Shown: positions 1 to 7,883 of the stretch, one piece after another
Position numbering within the stretch: the first letter of the stretch is position 1
How the letters are laid out: each line of letters begins with the position of its first letter
NCBI GenBank assembly: GCA_046483565.1
Contig: JAWOCZ010000169.1
Location: forward strand, 1 to 21,765
Reading direction: 5' to 3'
Source: T1Sed10-7 sp046483565
GTDB taxonomy: Bacteria > Actinomycetota > Nitriliruptoria > Nitriliruptorales > Nitriliruptoraceae
Length of the DNA: 21,765 nucleotides
Position numbers and translations under genes: made by a program
The notes under the pieces: generated by a model
What the model saw: only the letters and a program-made list of their open reading frames with translations
The model's database searches: none
What the model was told of the DNA's origin: nothing

Positions 1-503
1 ACCAGTTCGTTCGCCGGCTCGCTCGTGCTGTTGAAGTCGTTGGCCTGCTTGGCCTGGGTGGTGAACTCCACCAGGGTGCCGTCCGGCTCGGTGGCGGTCG
101 CGGTGAAGGTGAGGGTCACGTCAGCGTCCGGTGCCGCCGAGAGGTCGTCCAGGCTGATCACCCCGGCATCGGCGTCGTAGGAGACGATCGGGTCCGTCTT
201 GGGGCCCCGCTGTTGCGAGACCTCGAGGTCGTCGGCACCGGGGTCGGTGCTGAGCGTGACCTCATCAGGGACCGTGATCCGCGCGGAGCCGAGCCGCTGC
301 TGCGACGAGGTGTTGTTCAGCGTCAGCGTGAACGCCTCCTCGACCCCGCTGCAGATCTCCGTGGGCGCGACCGAGGCGGTGTAGGACCGGTCGGTCGTGG
401 CGTCCTCGGCGACGGCCGGGAGCGCGAGCGCCGAGACGATCAGCAGCAGGCTGAGCCCCAGGGCGGAGCGTCGAGCCAGGGCTCGGGTCGGTTGGCGTGT
501 CAT
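1..503 (-). CDS. Secreted beta-sandwich surface protein, N-terminal part (partial)
   Basis: The frame is open from an ATG at 503 to the window edge, giving 167 residues with no stop, so the C-terminus is missing. A clear signal peptide is visible: basic MTRQPTRALARRSA, a hydrophobic core LGLSLLLIVSALAL, then a PAVAED cleavage region near residue 32. The mature part is Ser/Thr/Asp-rich with alternating beta-strand character (FTLTLNN, ITVPDEVTL, VTLTFTATAT) and resembles DUF11-like or conserved-repeat domains of large exported actinobacterial proteins. A GAGGTGA ribosome site lies about 6 nt before the ATG. It is the same direction as the patatin gene upstream but 265 bp away, so probably a separate unit. 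The family assignment is inference; export is well supported. Confidence 0.75.
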   Translation of the reverse strand, partial: MTRQPTRALARRSALGLSLLLIVSALALPAVAEDATTDRSYTASVAPTEICSGVEEAFTLTLNNTSSQQRLGSARITVPDEVTLSTDPGADDLEVSQQRGPKTDPIVSYDADAGVISLDDLSAAPDADVTLTFTATATEPDGTLVEFTTQAKQANDFNSTSEPANEL

Positions 504-605
504 AGGGCTTCACCTCGTGTGCTCGCGGCACCAGCCGCGTGTGACGAGCGCCGTGCGGCGCGCCGTGCCGATCGGATCTCGGGTTGCGAGGACCTCGTGG
601 CCATG

Positions 606-645
606 TGGCCCTACCCCTGATCCGCGCCCTTCCCCGGTAGGGCCA
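606..645 (-). other. Perfect 10-bp inverted repeat (stem-loop) between patatin and secreted-protein genes
   Basis: TGGCCCTACC at 606-615 pairs perfectly with GGTAGGGCCA at 636-645 around a 20-nt loop. It lies about 125 nt after the patatin stop and about 100 nt before the secreted-protein start, both on the minus strand. There is no U-run after the stem, so it may be a non-canonical terminator for the patatin transcript or a leader structure of the downstream gene. A second, smaller palindrome (TGGAC-N4-GTCCA) lies at 723-736. I see no gene in 504-768. Confidence 0.4.
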
Positions 646-722
646 GATGAACGCGTGTCCGAGATGAAACTACTCCTACGGCCGTCGCTCGTGTAGTGCT
701 TCGCGTGGGTTGGGCACGGTGC

Positions 723-736
723 TGGACGATTGTCCA
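723..736. promoter_or_regulatory. Operator-like palindrome TGGAC-N4-GTCCA
   Basis: A 5+4+5 inverted repeat lies 33-46 bp after the patatin stop and about 220 bp before the secreted-protein start. It could be a repressor site for the secreted-protein gene or part of the patatin 3' end. It is short enough to be chance in GC-rich DNA. Confidence 0.2.
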
Positions 737-768
737 ACTGAGAGTAGCTGCATGCACACGTTCGGTGA

Positions 769-3027
769 TCAATCGCCCACGCGCCCGACCGCCTGGGGGT
801 CCTTGTCCGCGCGTTGATCGTTGCGGAGTGTGCGCAGAGCGTCCATAGCCTCCTCGTAGCCGCGCTCCACGACCGGCTCGACGACGTCGAAGGCCAACAG
901 GCCCACGCCCCGCAGCTCGAACTGCAGGTGCAGGTCGGCCAGGTGCTCCTCGATGCCACGGTCCCGGGCCTGCGCGGCGGCCACCAGCAACGAGCGCATC
1001 AGCGTGGGCATCAGCTTCGGGACCCTCGGTGCTCTTACCCCCGGCGTGAGTCGCCGGGTGAGCACGCCGCCGCCGCGTACGTACAGCCCATGGTCGCCCT
1101 TGGCCTTCGGGCCGAGGACCGGGGCGACGTCCGAGGCGATCACGGTGCCGCCAGGCGTCTCGCGGCGGGCCACGTCCACCGGCAGGTTGTTCATGACTCC
1201 ACCGTCGACGTGGAGATCCTCCCCGAAGGCGACCGGCGGCATGACCCCCGGGATCGACAGGCTGGCCCGCATCGCACGTTGCAGGTCGCCACGATGGTGC
1301 ACCACCGTCGTCGAGTGGGTCAGGTTCGTCGAGACGCACCGGTAGGGCAGCCAGGTGTCCTCGATGTCGCGGTCACCGACCCCGCGCTCGATGGCCCGAG
1401 CGATGCGCTCCGCGGCGATCAGCCCACTGATGGGGACGGTGTAGTCCAGCACGCGACGGAACAGTTCGGCGGTGCGGTCGACGAGCTCGTCGGCCGGGGT
1501 CTCCATGGCCACCAGCGCGCCGAGGGCGGCGCCGACGCTGGCGCCGGCGATCCCGTCGATCGGCAGTCCGAGTTCTGCCATCGCGCGCACCACGCCGAGG
1601 TGGGCGAAGCCCTTCGCGCCACCGCCGCCCAGCACGAGCCAGACAGAGCGGCCGCTCACGTACCGCGCGAGGCGCTCGACGTCCCCGGTGTGTCCGGCGC
1701 GGACGTGCAGGTGGTCGTCGACGTCGCGGTGCGCCAGCCACGCTGCGGTCCCGTGGGGTCGGTCCGCATCGGTGGGGTGCTGCAGCAGCAGGGTGATCCG
1801 TTGGTGGGGGAGGTGACGCAGCGGGAGCAGCGCGCGCTCCGCAGGCGTCGGCTCCGGGTCCCCGGAGGCTTCCGCGAACAGCAGCACCTGGTCTGCCCGG
1901 TCGATGCAGCGCTCGGACCACGGGGTGCGGGTCGGGTCGGCCAGTAGGAGCAGTAGGTCGGTCTCGGCCTCCAGCTCGTCCAGCCACCTCTCGACCCGGA
2001 GCTCCGCCGCTGCGCCGCGGTCAGCCTGTGCCGCACCGTCGAGGCCCACCGCGGCATCCACGTCCGTCGCCGTCACGACGCTGACCGAGCCGGTGTGTGA
2101 CAGCACCTCGGCGAGGGCAGTGACCAGCGGTCCGGTCTCGACCTCGGGTGCGACGGGGACGACCGCGATCGCGGCGTGCTTCATCCGCGCCCGGGCGTAC
2201 TCACGCCGCGTGTCCTCCTGGCGTGCGACGAGTCGGCGCACCACGGCCAGCATCGTGCTCGGGTGGCCCAGCAGGAACGCCTCGAAGCCCGAGCGGGGCA
2301 GGCGCGCCAGCTGGCTCCGGCGCGCGGCGAGGACCGTGGCGTCGCGCGGGGCCTCGGTCAGCAGCGCGTGCTCTCCGACCAGTTCGCCGGTGCCGACCTC
2401 GCCGGCCGGCTCCACGATCGTCCCGTCGCGGTCGTGCCTGAGGACCCGCACCCGCCCGGAGATCACCAGGTAGGCGGCATCCGCGTCGTCGCCCTCGGAG
2501 AACAGCACCTCGCCGGGCGCCAGGGTGACGAGGTCGGTGCGGTCGAGCGTGGCGGCCAGCTCCGCGACGTCGGCCTCGGGGAACAGCTCGGCGAGGTGGT
2601 GCCGCAGCCGGGTCGCCACCTGGCGGTCGGAGGCGGTCCGGGCGAGCTGTGCCCCGAGCGAGGGCTCCTGCTCCAGCAACGCGACGAAGCGCTCCCCGTC
2701 GATCGCCGCCACCTCGGCGTCCTCGAGGGCGCGCAGGGTCGCTGACCGTGTGCCACCGGTCAGCACGGCGATCTCACCGATCACCGCGCCGGGACCGAGG
2801 CGGGCCAGGGCGGTGTCGTCGGGGTCCCCCGGCTCGGCGACGGCGGCGAAGTGACCCGACAGCACGACGTAGAGCGCGTCGGCCACCTCGCCGGTCTCCA
2901 CCAGGTGCTCCCCGGGACCTATCCGCAGCACGCGGCTGGCCTCGGCGACGGCCGTGACCACCACCTCGTCCAACCCGGTGAACGGGGGAACCGCCCCGAG
3001 TCGGTCCACGAGTCGATCCATCGCCAT
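769..3027 (-). CDS. NTE-family patatin lipase with two cyclic-nucleotide-binding domains
   Basis: This 752-residue protein has the full architecture of bacterial neuropathy target esterase homologues (PNPLA6/7 family). CNBD1 spans about residues 15-130 and CNBD2 about 145-265. Both keep the phosphate-binding-cassette Glu and Arg (E85/R94 in GEIAVLTGGTRSAT; E219/R228 in GEHALLTEAPRDAT), so nucleotide binding is plausible. A middle region (about 285-455) carries the TPWSERCIDRADQVLL stretch typical of NTEs. The patatin domain follows with oxyanion loop GGGGAKG (467-473), nucleophile S497 in GASVG and D608 in DGG, so the Ser-Asp dyad is intact. It should hydrolyse lysophospholipids or other acyl esters. 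There is no N-terminal membrane helix, unlike eukaryotic NTE. Start chosen at ATG 3027, close to the first CNBD; ATG 3021 is an alternative. It is divergent from the MBL-fold gene. Confidence 0.9.
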   Translation of the reverse strand: MAMDRLVDRLGAVPPFTGLDEVVVTAVAEASRVLRIGPGEHLVETGEVADALYVVLSGHFAAVAEPGDPDDTALARLGPGAVIGEIAVLTGGTRSATLRALEDAEVAAIDGERFVALLEQEPSLGAQLARTASDRQVATRLRHHLAELFPEADVAELAATLDRTDLVTLAPGEVLFSEGDDADAAYLVISGRVRVLRHDRDGTIVEPAGEVGTGELVGEHALLTEAPRDATVLAARRSQLARLPRSGFEAFLLGHPSTMLAVVRRLVARQEDTRREYARARMKHAAIAVVPVAPEVETGPLVTALAEVLSHTGSVSVVTATDVDAAVGLDGAAQADRGAAAELRVERWLDELEAETDLLLLLADPTRTPWSERCIDRADQVLLFAEASGDPEPTPAERALLPLRHLPHQRITLLLQHPTDADRPHGTAAWLAHRDVDDHLHVRAGHTGDVERLARYVSGRSVWLVLGGGGAKGFAHLGVVRAMAELGLPIDGIAGASVGAALGALVAMETPADELVDRTAELFRRVLDYTVPISGLIAAERIARAIERGVGDRDIEDTWLPYRCVSTNLTHSTTVVHHRGDLQRAMRASLSIPGVMPPVAFGEDLHVDGGVMNNLPVDVARRETPGGTVIASDVAPVLGPKAKGDHGLYVRGGGVLTRRLTPGVRAPRVPKLMPTLMRSLLVAAAQARDRGIEEHLADLHLQFELRGVGLLAFDVVEPVVERGYEEAMDALRTLRNDQRADKDPQAVGRVGD

Positions 3028-3083
3028 CCCCACCAGCCCCCCGCCGTCGCCATCCCCGTCTTGTCCGCTCTCCCCCGGGGCGA

Positions 3084-3089
3084 ACGATA
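3084..3089 (-). promoter_or_regulatory. Possible -10 box (TATCGT) for the patatin gene
   Basis: TATCGT on the minus strand lies about 57 bp before the chosen ATG in a locally AT-richer stretch of the 177-bp divergent region. No convincing -35 was found at 16-18 bp. Confidence 0.25.
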
Positions 3090-3159
3090 GTCGCACGAAC
3101 GTCTCATGTACGGACAAGCACAGCGCCGCGCGGCCTCCCGCCAGCGCGCCGGGCGTGAG

Positions 3160-3165
3160 TAGGCT
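3160..3165 (+). promoter_or_regulatory. Possible -10 box (TAGGCT) for the MBL-rph-rdgB unit
   Basis: TAGGCT is 39 bp before the GTG start of the MBL-fold gene. The same TAGNNT form recurs before other units in the window. No -35 is recognisable. Confidence 0.35.
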
Positions 3166-3204
3166 GCGCCCCGGCCGTGTCGTGGCGGCAGGGGAGCGGA
3201 TGCG

Positions 3205-3972
3205 GTGACGGTGGATCTGACGGTGTACGGCTGTGCCGGGTCCCACACGGGGTTCGGACGCATGTGCTCGGGTTACCTCATCGAGGCGGCCGGGAGGAAG
3301 GTCCTGCTCGATGCCGGGAACGGCTCGACCGGCAACCTCCAGCGCGAGCACCGGCTCGGCGACCTCGATGCCATCGTCGTCAGCCACCGGCACGTCGACC
3401 ACTGCATCGATCTGATCGGCTGCTACTACAACCTGCGCTTCGACCCGGACTACAGCGGCCGGATGCCGTTGTACGCCGCCGCCGAGGTGCACGACCTGCT
3501 GACCGGCATGCTCTCCAACGATGCCCCGATGTCCTTCGACGACCTCTTCGAGCACCAGGAGGTCGGCCACGGCGACCACGTCCAGATCGGCGAGGTGTCG
3601 CTCAGCTTCGCCCGTAGCCTGCACCCGGTTCCGACGGTCTCCACCCGTATCGAGGTGGAGGGGGTCACGCTGGTCTACTCGGGCGACTCGGCGGGTGGTC
3701 CGGACCTGGTGGAGATCGCCCGGGGCGCGGATCTGCTGCTGTGCGAAGCCACCTGGACCGGCGATGCCGCCGACTACCCACCGGGCATCCACCTCACCGC
3801 GACCGATGCGGCGAAGGTGGCCAACGAGGCCGGGGTCGCGCGCCTGGTCCTGACCCACCTGGCCGGAGCGACCGACCGGGAACGGGCGATGGCCGAGGCC
3901 GCTGCCATCTTCGAGGGCACCGTCGAGCTGGCCGAGGACCTCGTCCGGTACCGGGTGGAGGCCCAGGGGTAG
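3205..3972 (+). CDS. MBL-fold metallohydrolase, Rv1339-like (candidate cyclic nucleotide phosphodiesterase)
   Basis: This 255-residue protein is a metallo-beta-lactamase-fold enzyme of the RNase Z/phosphodiesterase type. The zinc signature HxHxDH is at H61-H66 (SHRHVDH), with further ligands probably H140 (SLHPVPT), D161 (SGDSAGG) and H218 (LTHLAG), plus H196. The start is a GTG preceded by GGGGAG about 8 nt upstream. Synteny is informative: MBL gene, rph, rdgB in that order is the arrangement of Mycobacterium Rv1339-Rv1340-Rv1341, and Rv1339 has been reported as an atypical class II cAMP phosphodiesterase. Assigning that activity here is by family and position, not by sequence alone; RNA or another phosphodiester is the alternative substrate. 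It is the first gene of a probable three-gene operon. Confidence 0.85.
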   Translation: MTVDLTVYGCAGSHTGFGRMCSGYLIEAAGRKVLLDAGNGSTGNLQREHRLGDLDAIVVSHRHVDHCIDLIGCYYNLRFDPDYSGRMPLYAAAEVHDLLTGMLSNDAPMSFDDLFEHQEVGHGDHVQIGEVSLSFARSLHPVPTVSTRIEVEGVTLVYSGDSAGGPDLVEIARGADLLLCEATWTGDAADYPPGIHLTATDAAKVANEAGVARLVLTHLAGATDRERAMAEAAAIFEGTVELAEDLVRYRVEAQG

Positions 3973-4025
3973 GGTCACGGTCCCGCCTCCCGACCTCCCT
4001 CCCACTCGCGCCACGAGGTGCCACC

Positions 4026-4766
4026 ATGCCCCGCGCCGATGGCCGTCGATCCGACGAGCTGCGTCCCGTCACGATCCTGCCCGACGCCCAGCGCCACCCC
4101 GCCGGCTCGGCCCTGATCCGCTTCGGCGGCACCCACGTGCTCTGCGCCGCGTCGGTGGAGGAGGGCTCCCCGCCCTTCCGCGGCGCCGGTGGGTGGGTCA
4201 CCGCCGAGTACGCGATGCTGCCCGGCGCCACCGACCGTCGCGCTCGCCGTGATCGCTCCGGCCCGTCGGGCCGCGCGAAGGAGATCGAGCGGCTGATCGG
4301 TCGGTCCCTGCGGGCGGTGGTGGACCTCGACGCCATGGCCGAGCTCACCGTCACCGTCGACTGTGACGTGCTCGAGGCCGACGGGGGGACGCGCACCGCC
4401 GCGGTCACCGGCGGCTGGGTCGCCCTGGCACGGGCGCTGGCCGCCAGCGGACAGTCGCACGCGCTGACCGGGCAGGTGGCCGCCATCTCCGTCGGGGTGA
4501 TCGACGGGGAGCCCCGGCTCGACCTGCCCTACGAGGAGGACGTGCGGGCCGAGGTGGACATGAACGTCGTGGCCACGGCGGACGGCCGTCTGGTCGAGGT
4601 GCAGGGCACCGCCGAGGGTGCGCCCTTCGACCGCGCGGCGCTGGACCGGCTGCTCGACCTGGCGCTGGCCGGGTGCGAGGACCTCTTCGCCCGCCAGCGG
4701 GCCGCGGTGGCCACTGCAGCCACCTCGGGGAACTCGGACGGGCTCGGCGCCGTGATGCCGCAGTGA
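4026..4766 (+). CDS. rph: Ribonuclease PH
   Basis: RNase PH is a phosphorolytic 3'-5' exoribonuclease that trims tRNA 3' ends. The 246-residue product has the usual family length. Diagnostic stretches are the N-terminal RPVTILPDAQRHPAGSALI, GRSLRAVVDLDAM (92-104), the active-site region DCDVLEADGGTRTAAVTGG (112-130), LDLPYEED (165-172) and EVQGTAEGAPF (191-201). The family usually has Q where this has E in DCDVLEADG, a mild variation. The ATG is preceded by GAGGTG with 5-nt spacing. It lies 53 bp after the MBL-fold gene and overlaps the rdgB start by 4 nt, indicating translational coupling. Confidence 0.97.
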   Translation: MPRADGRRSDELRPVTILPDAQRHPAGSALIRFGGTHVLCAASVEEGSPPFRGAGGWVTAEYAMLPGATDRRARRDRSGPSGRAKEIERLIGRSLRAVVDLDAMAELTVTVDCDVLEADGGTRTAAVTGGWVALARALAASGQSHALTGQVAAISVGVIDGEPRLDLPYEEDVRAEVDMNVVATADGRLVEVQGTAEGAPFDRAALDRLLDLALAGCEDLFARQRAAVATAATSGNSDGLGAVMPQ

Positions 4767-5395
4767 GCGCGGTGCCACGGGTGGTGGTCGCCACCGGCAA
4801 CGCCCACAAGCTGGCTGAGATCCGGGCGATCCTCACCGCGCACGGCGTGGACGTGGAGTTGGTGCCGATGACCGACCTCGGGGTCCCGTCCCCACCCGAG
4901 GACGGCGACACCTTCGAGGCCAACGCCCTCATCAAGGCCCGGACGTGTGCCGCGGCCACCGGACTCGTTGCGCTGGCGGATGACTCCGGGTTGGCGGTCG
5001 ACGCCCTGGACGGCGCTCCCGGGGTGTACAGCGCCCGCTACGCCGGCCCGGAGGCCGACGACGCGTCGAACAACGCCAAGCTCCTCGCTGCGGTGGGCGA
5101 CGTGCCACCGCACGAGCGCACCGCCCGGTTCGTCTGCGCGGCGGCGGCGGTCCTCCCTGGCGGACGGGAGGTCGTCGTGCGTGGTGAGATGCCCGGCCAC
5201 GTCGTCGATCCGCCCCGCGGGCACCACGGGTTCGGCTACGACCCGTTGTTCGTGGCCGACGCCACCAGCGACGATCGCACCAACGGCGAGCTCACGCCGG
5301 CCGAGAAGGACGCGATCAGCCACCGCGGCGCGGCCTTCCGCGAACTGGCGGACCGTCTGCCGAGCCTGTTGGCGGGCGCCGTGGAAGGGCAGTGA
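4763..5395 (+). CDS. rdgB: XTP/dITP diphosphatase (house-cleaning NTPase, RdgB/Ham1)
   Basis: The enzyme hydrolyses non-canonical purine triphosphates (dITP, XTP) to monophosphates and pyrophosphate, keeping them out of DNA and RNA. The 210-residue protein shows the family motifs: VVVATGNAHKLAEI near the N-terminus, TFEANALIKA, the metal-binding LADDSGLAVDALDGAPGVYS, GFGYDPLF and DAISHRG. The chosen start is GTG 4763, which shares GTGA with the rph stop; GTG 4772 is a possible alternative because family homology begins just after it. It is the last gene of the MBL-rph-rdgB unit and is convergent with the PNPOx-like gene 24 bp away. Confidence 0.95.
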   Translation: MSAVPRVVVATGNAHKLAEIRAILTAHGVDVELVPMTDLGVPSPPEDGDTFEANALIKARTCAAATGLVALADDSGLAVDALDGAPGVYSARYAGPEADDASNNAKLLAAVGDVPPHERTARFVCAAAAVLPGGREVVVRGEMPGHVVDPPRGHHGFGYDPLFVADATSDDRTNGELTPAEKDAISHRGAAFRELADRLPSLLAGAVEGQ

Positions 5396-5419
5396 GCCCA
5401 CCGGACGGCGAGGTGGAGC

Positions 5420-5842
5420 TCACGTCGGGCGGATGATACGACGACCCTCGAGGTCCTCCACGTCGACGCGGATCCAGAACGAGCGGTTGTCCGGCAACGC
5501 CCAGGGCTCGAAGGGCTGGGCCAGCAGCGCCTCGGTCTCCGCGTCGTCGAGCACGATGGAGGCACGTCCCTTGGCCACGACCGACCAGCCGATCCGCTGC
5601 TGTTCGTCGCCCTCGTCCGCCTCGACCACGACCGTGTTCCCGGCGGCCGCCGACCCGAGCTTCGAACCGGGCGCGGTCCGGAAGTAGATCGCGCCCTCGT
5701 ACAGCAGGTGGTTGACCGGCAGGACCATCGGCTCCCCGTCGACCACGAAGCCGATGCGCACGTACGGGGTCTGCTCGAGGTGCTCCATGCACGCAGCACG
5801 TTCCATCGCGATCAGGTCCCCCGGTCGCGGTGGCCTCGGCAC
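5420..5842 (-). CDS. Pyridoxamine 5'-phosphate oxidase-like (split-barrel flavin-binding) protein
   Basis: A 140-residue protein of the PNPOx-like split beta-barrel superfamily. Visible hallmarks are LEQTPYVRIGFVVDGEPMVLPVNHLLYEGAIYFRT near the N-terminus, the GSKLGSAAAGNTVVVEADE strand-loop region, and GWSVVAKGRASIV. Members bind FMN or F420, and many are annotated as nitroimidazole-resistance or general oxidoreductases; the substrate cannot be told here. Start GTG 5842 has AGGGAG 4-5 nt upstream; an internal ATG at codon 13 is a weaker alternative. It is monocistronic, convergent with rdgB. A TAGGCT box 26 bp before the start is a candidate -10. Confidence 0.85.
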   Translation of the reverse strand: MPRPPRPGDLIAMERAACMEHLEQTPYVRIGFVVDGEPMVLPVNHLLYEGAIYFRTAPGSKLGSAAAGNTVVVEADEGDEQQRIGWSVVAKGRASIVLDDAETEALLAQPFEPWALPDNRSFWIRVDVEDLEGRRIIRPT

Positions 5843-5867
5843 GTCGCTCCCTCTCGTCAGCGCCAGC

Positions 5868-5873
5868 AGCCTA
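5868..5873 (-). promoter_or_regulatory. Possible -10 box (TAGGCT) for the PNPOx-like gene
   Basis: TAGGCT on the minus strand ends 26 bp before the GTG start. It is identical to the box before the MBL-fold gene. No -35 is visible at the expected distance. Confidence 0.35.
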
Positions 5874-5920
5874 ATGGACCTGATCAGCGGTCGCGTCGGC
5901 CAACCGGACCCGCGGGCGCG

Positions 5921-6766
5921 TCACGGATGGCGCTGGCCGACCCCGGCGAGCACGGCCCGGTAGCCCTCGCGGTAGGTCGGGTAGGCCAGCTCCAGCCCGC
6001 TCGCGCGCAGCCGGGCGTTGCTGCAGCGCTTGTCGCCACCGCGACGTCGGGATACCTCGCCGACCGGTGGGGTGGGCAGTCCCAGCTCGGTCGCGAGGAA
6101 GGTGAGCACCTCGCCGAGCGGTGCCGGTTCGTCGTCGACACCGAGGTAGCAGGAGGCGGGTGGGGACGGCAGGGTCGCCAGGTGCAGCAGCGCGGCGGCG
6201 GCATCGTCGCGGTGGATGCGGTTGGTGTGGACCTCATGCTCGGGCCGCACGGCCGTGCCGTCGCGGACCTGCCGGAGCAGCCGCGTGCGGCCCGGGCCGT
6301 AGACCCCGGCCAGCCGCAGCGACGACGCATCCGGCCGCCGCCGCCATAGCGCCTCCTCGGCGTCCACCAGCACCGCGCCGGTGGGGCTGGTCGGTTCGGT
6401 GGGGGTGTCCTCGTCCACGACGCTGCCGTCCTCCACGCCGTAGACGGCGGTGGAGGAGGTGAACAGGACCCGGTGTGGCGTGCAGCCCTGCTCCGCGAGC
6501 GCATCCAGCACGTGCCCGGTCGCGTCCACGTACGCCCGGCGGTAGGCGTCGACGTCCCGGCGGTCGGCCGCGGTCGTGAACGCGACCACCTCGATGTCGG
6601 GCGGCAAGGGTGGCAGAGCGGCGTCGAGGTCGGCGGCGATCCGGTGGAAGCCGTCGGGTAGCAGCTCGGCCCGGCGCCGGAGCCCGTGGACCCGGTGGCC
6701 GGCTGCCAGGGCGCGCAGTCCCAGCTCCGTGCCGAGATCCCCGCAGCCCACGATCAACAGGTTCAC
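5921..6766 (-). CDS. NAD(P)-dependent epimerase/dehydratase family protein (atypical SDR, YeeZ-like)
   Basis: A 281-residue Rossmann-fold protein. The dinucleotide site GCGDLG is at residues 7-12 of MNLLIVGCGDLGTELGL, followed by an SDR core (VVAFTTAADRRD, LFTSSTAVYG, SLRLAGVYGPGR, IHRDDAAAALLHLA). The usual YxxxK catalytic pair is not evident after SSTAVYG, as in the atypical YeeZ-type SDRs, so it may bind NAD(P) without classical epimerase chemistry. The start is GTG 6766, which overlaps the stop of the upstream beta-lactamase-fold gene as GTGA, so the two are co-transcribed and translationally coupled. Substrate unknown; a sugar nucleotide is a guess only. Confidence 0.85.
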   Translation of the reverse strand: MNLLIVGCGDLGTELGLRALAAGHRVHGLRRRAELLPDGFHRIAADLDAALPPLPPDIEVVAFTTAADRRDVDAYRRAYVDATGHVLDALAEQGCTPHRVLFTSSTAVYGVEDGSVVDEDTPTEPTSPTGAVLVDAEEALWRRRPDASSLRLAGVYGPGRTRLLRQVRDGTAVRPEHEVHTNRIHRDDAAAALLHLATLPSPPASCYLGVDDEPAPLGEVLTFLATELGLPTPPVGEVSRRRGGDKRCSNARLRASGLELAYPTYREGYRAVLAGVGQRHP

Positions 6767-7680
6767 GGCGCCACCACCGCCACGAGCCGGTCGTTGAACG
6801 GGCCCCAGGCCTCGCGGGCCCAGGGACCGAACTCGCGGTCGGCGAGCTCGGCGGCGGCCACGCCCCGTTCCGGATCCACCCACAGGAAGGAGCCCGACAG
6901 CCCGAAGTGCCCGAACGTCCGGTCCGACAGCCGCGTGCCCATCCAGTGGTCGGTCGCGTTGCCGTTGCTGCCCCCGTTGCCCTTGCCTCCCCCGTTGCCC
7001 TTGTCTCCCTTGAGCTCGAACCCCAGGCCCCAGTCGTTCGGCGTGAATCGACCGAAGCCGGGCACGACCCCGTCCAGTCCCGGGAAGGCCACCGTGGTCG
7101 CCTCGGCGAGAAGGTCGGGGTCGAGCAGGGTCGGGGCGAGCAGCTCGCGGGCGAAGCGCAGCAGGTCGTCGAGCGTCCCGTGCACCCCGTGGCCGGCCGG
7201 ACCACCGAGCCCGGTTCGCGTCATGCCCAGCGGGCGGAAGACCTCCAGGTCGAGGTGCTCGTCGATGGGTGCACCGACACGGGTGGCCACGAGCTCGCCG
7301 AGCAGCTCGTAGGCCCAGTCCGAGTAGCTGCGACGGCGCTCGGCTGCGGTCATCGACCCACCGCGTTCGCGCGGGAGCCCGCCGGCGTGGGCGAGGAGGT
7401 GGCGGACGGTGACGCCCTTGGGGCCGAACGGGACGTCGACGGGCTCGTCCAGGCGCAACTCGCCGTGCTGGGCGGCCAGCAGGACCCCGTAGGCGGTGAG
7501 GGGTTTGGTGACCGAGGCGAACCACAGCACCTGGTCGGTCGGGCCGTGGGTCGCCAGCGTGCTCGTGGCGTCGGTCACCCCGACCGCCACCGTCGGGGGC
7601 TCCCACGTCTCCACCTCGGCGAGCAGCTCACGCAACGCGGCGCGCGGGACGGTCGCCGTGCGTTGGCTCGCTGCTGTCAC
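6763..7680 (-). CDS. Serine hydrolase of the beta-lactamase/esterase (class C-like) fold
   Basis: A 305-residue protein with the serine beta-lactamase-family motifs: S56-V-T-K59 (SxxK nucleophile), Y119-S-D121 (in the YxN position) and H258-F-G260 (in the KTG/HxG position). No signal peptide is visible, so it is probably a cytosolic esterase or peptidase rather than a secreted beta-lactamase. Start GTG 7680 has GGAGG 4 nt upstream; the frame extends further but the extension is Arg/Gly-rich and not family-like. An unusual Gly/Asn/Lys-rich insert (about residues 225-242) sits before the HFG motif and is encoded by an 18-bp tandem repeat. It overlaps the epimerase gene by 4 nt. Confidence 0.85.
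   Translation of the reverse strand: MTAASQRTATVPRAALRELLAEVETWEPPTVAVGVTDATSTLATHGPTDQVLWFASVTKPLTAYGVLLAAQHGELRLDEPVDVPFGPKGVTVRHLLAHAGGLPRERGGSMTAAERRRSYSDWAYELLGELVATRVGAPIDEHLDLEVFRPLGMTRTGLGGPAGHGVHGTLDDLLRFARELLAPTLLDPDLLAEATTVAFPGLDGVVPGFGRFTPNDWGLGFELKGDKGNGGGKGNGGSNGNATDHWMGTRLSDRTFGHFGLSGSFLWVDPERGVAAAELADREFGPWAREAWGPFNDRLVAVVAP
6971..7006 (-). repeat. 18-bp tandem repeat inside the serine hydrolase gene
   Basis: Two adjacent 18-bp copies (6971-6988 and 6989-7006) differ at one base and encode the KGNGGG-type insert. The reading frame is kept, since 18 is a multiple of three. The flanking GNGNA and GSNGN codons look like further decayed copies. Confidence 0.7.
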
Positions 7681-7883
7681 CGTGCCTCCACCACCTCGAT
7701 GATCTGGTACCGCGACGGTGCGTCGCCGGGCTGGTCTGCTGCCTGCGACGACCTGCTGCCCGGCACGAGCTGCTGCCTTCAGGGCCCGATGTGGGTCGTT
7801 CACGCGGGTTGGCCCCGGGGAGGTCCGCCCGGGTCGCGGGTCGCTCACGGTCGCTGTCTCGGACCCGGCAGGCTACTGGCAAC

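Noticed and set aside
3028..4014. Upstream extension of the patatin frame on the minus strand to 4014 (1081 residues in all)
   Set aside because: The extra 329 residues lie antisense to the MBL-fold gene, have no CNBD or lipase character and have the His/Arg/Val-rich composition of a GC-driven shadow frame.
5236..5799. 187-residue minus-strand frame spanning the rdgB end and PNPOx-like gene
   Set aside because: It crosses two supported genes out of frame, is Ser/Arg/Thr-rich and has no domain.
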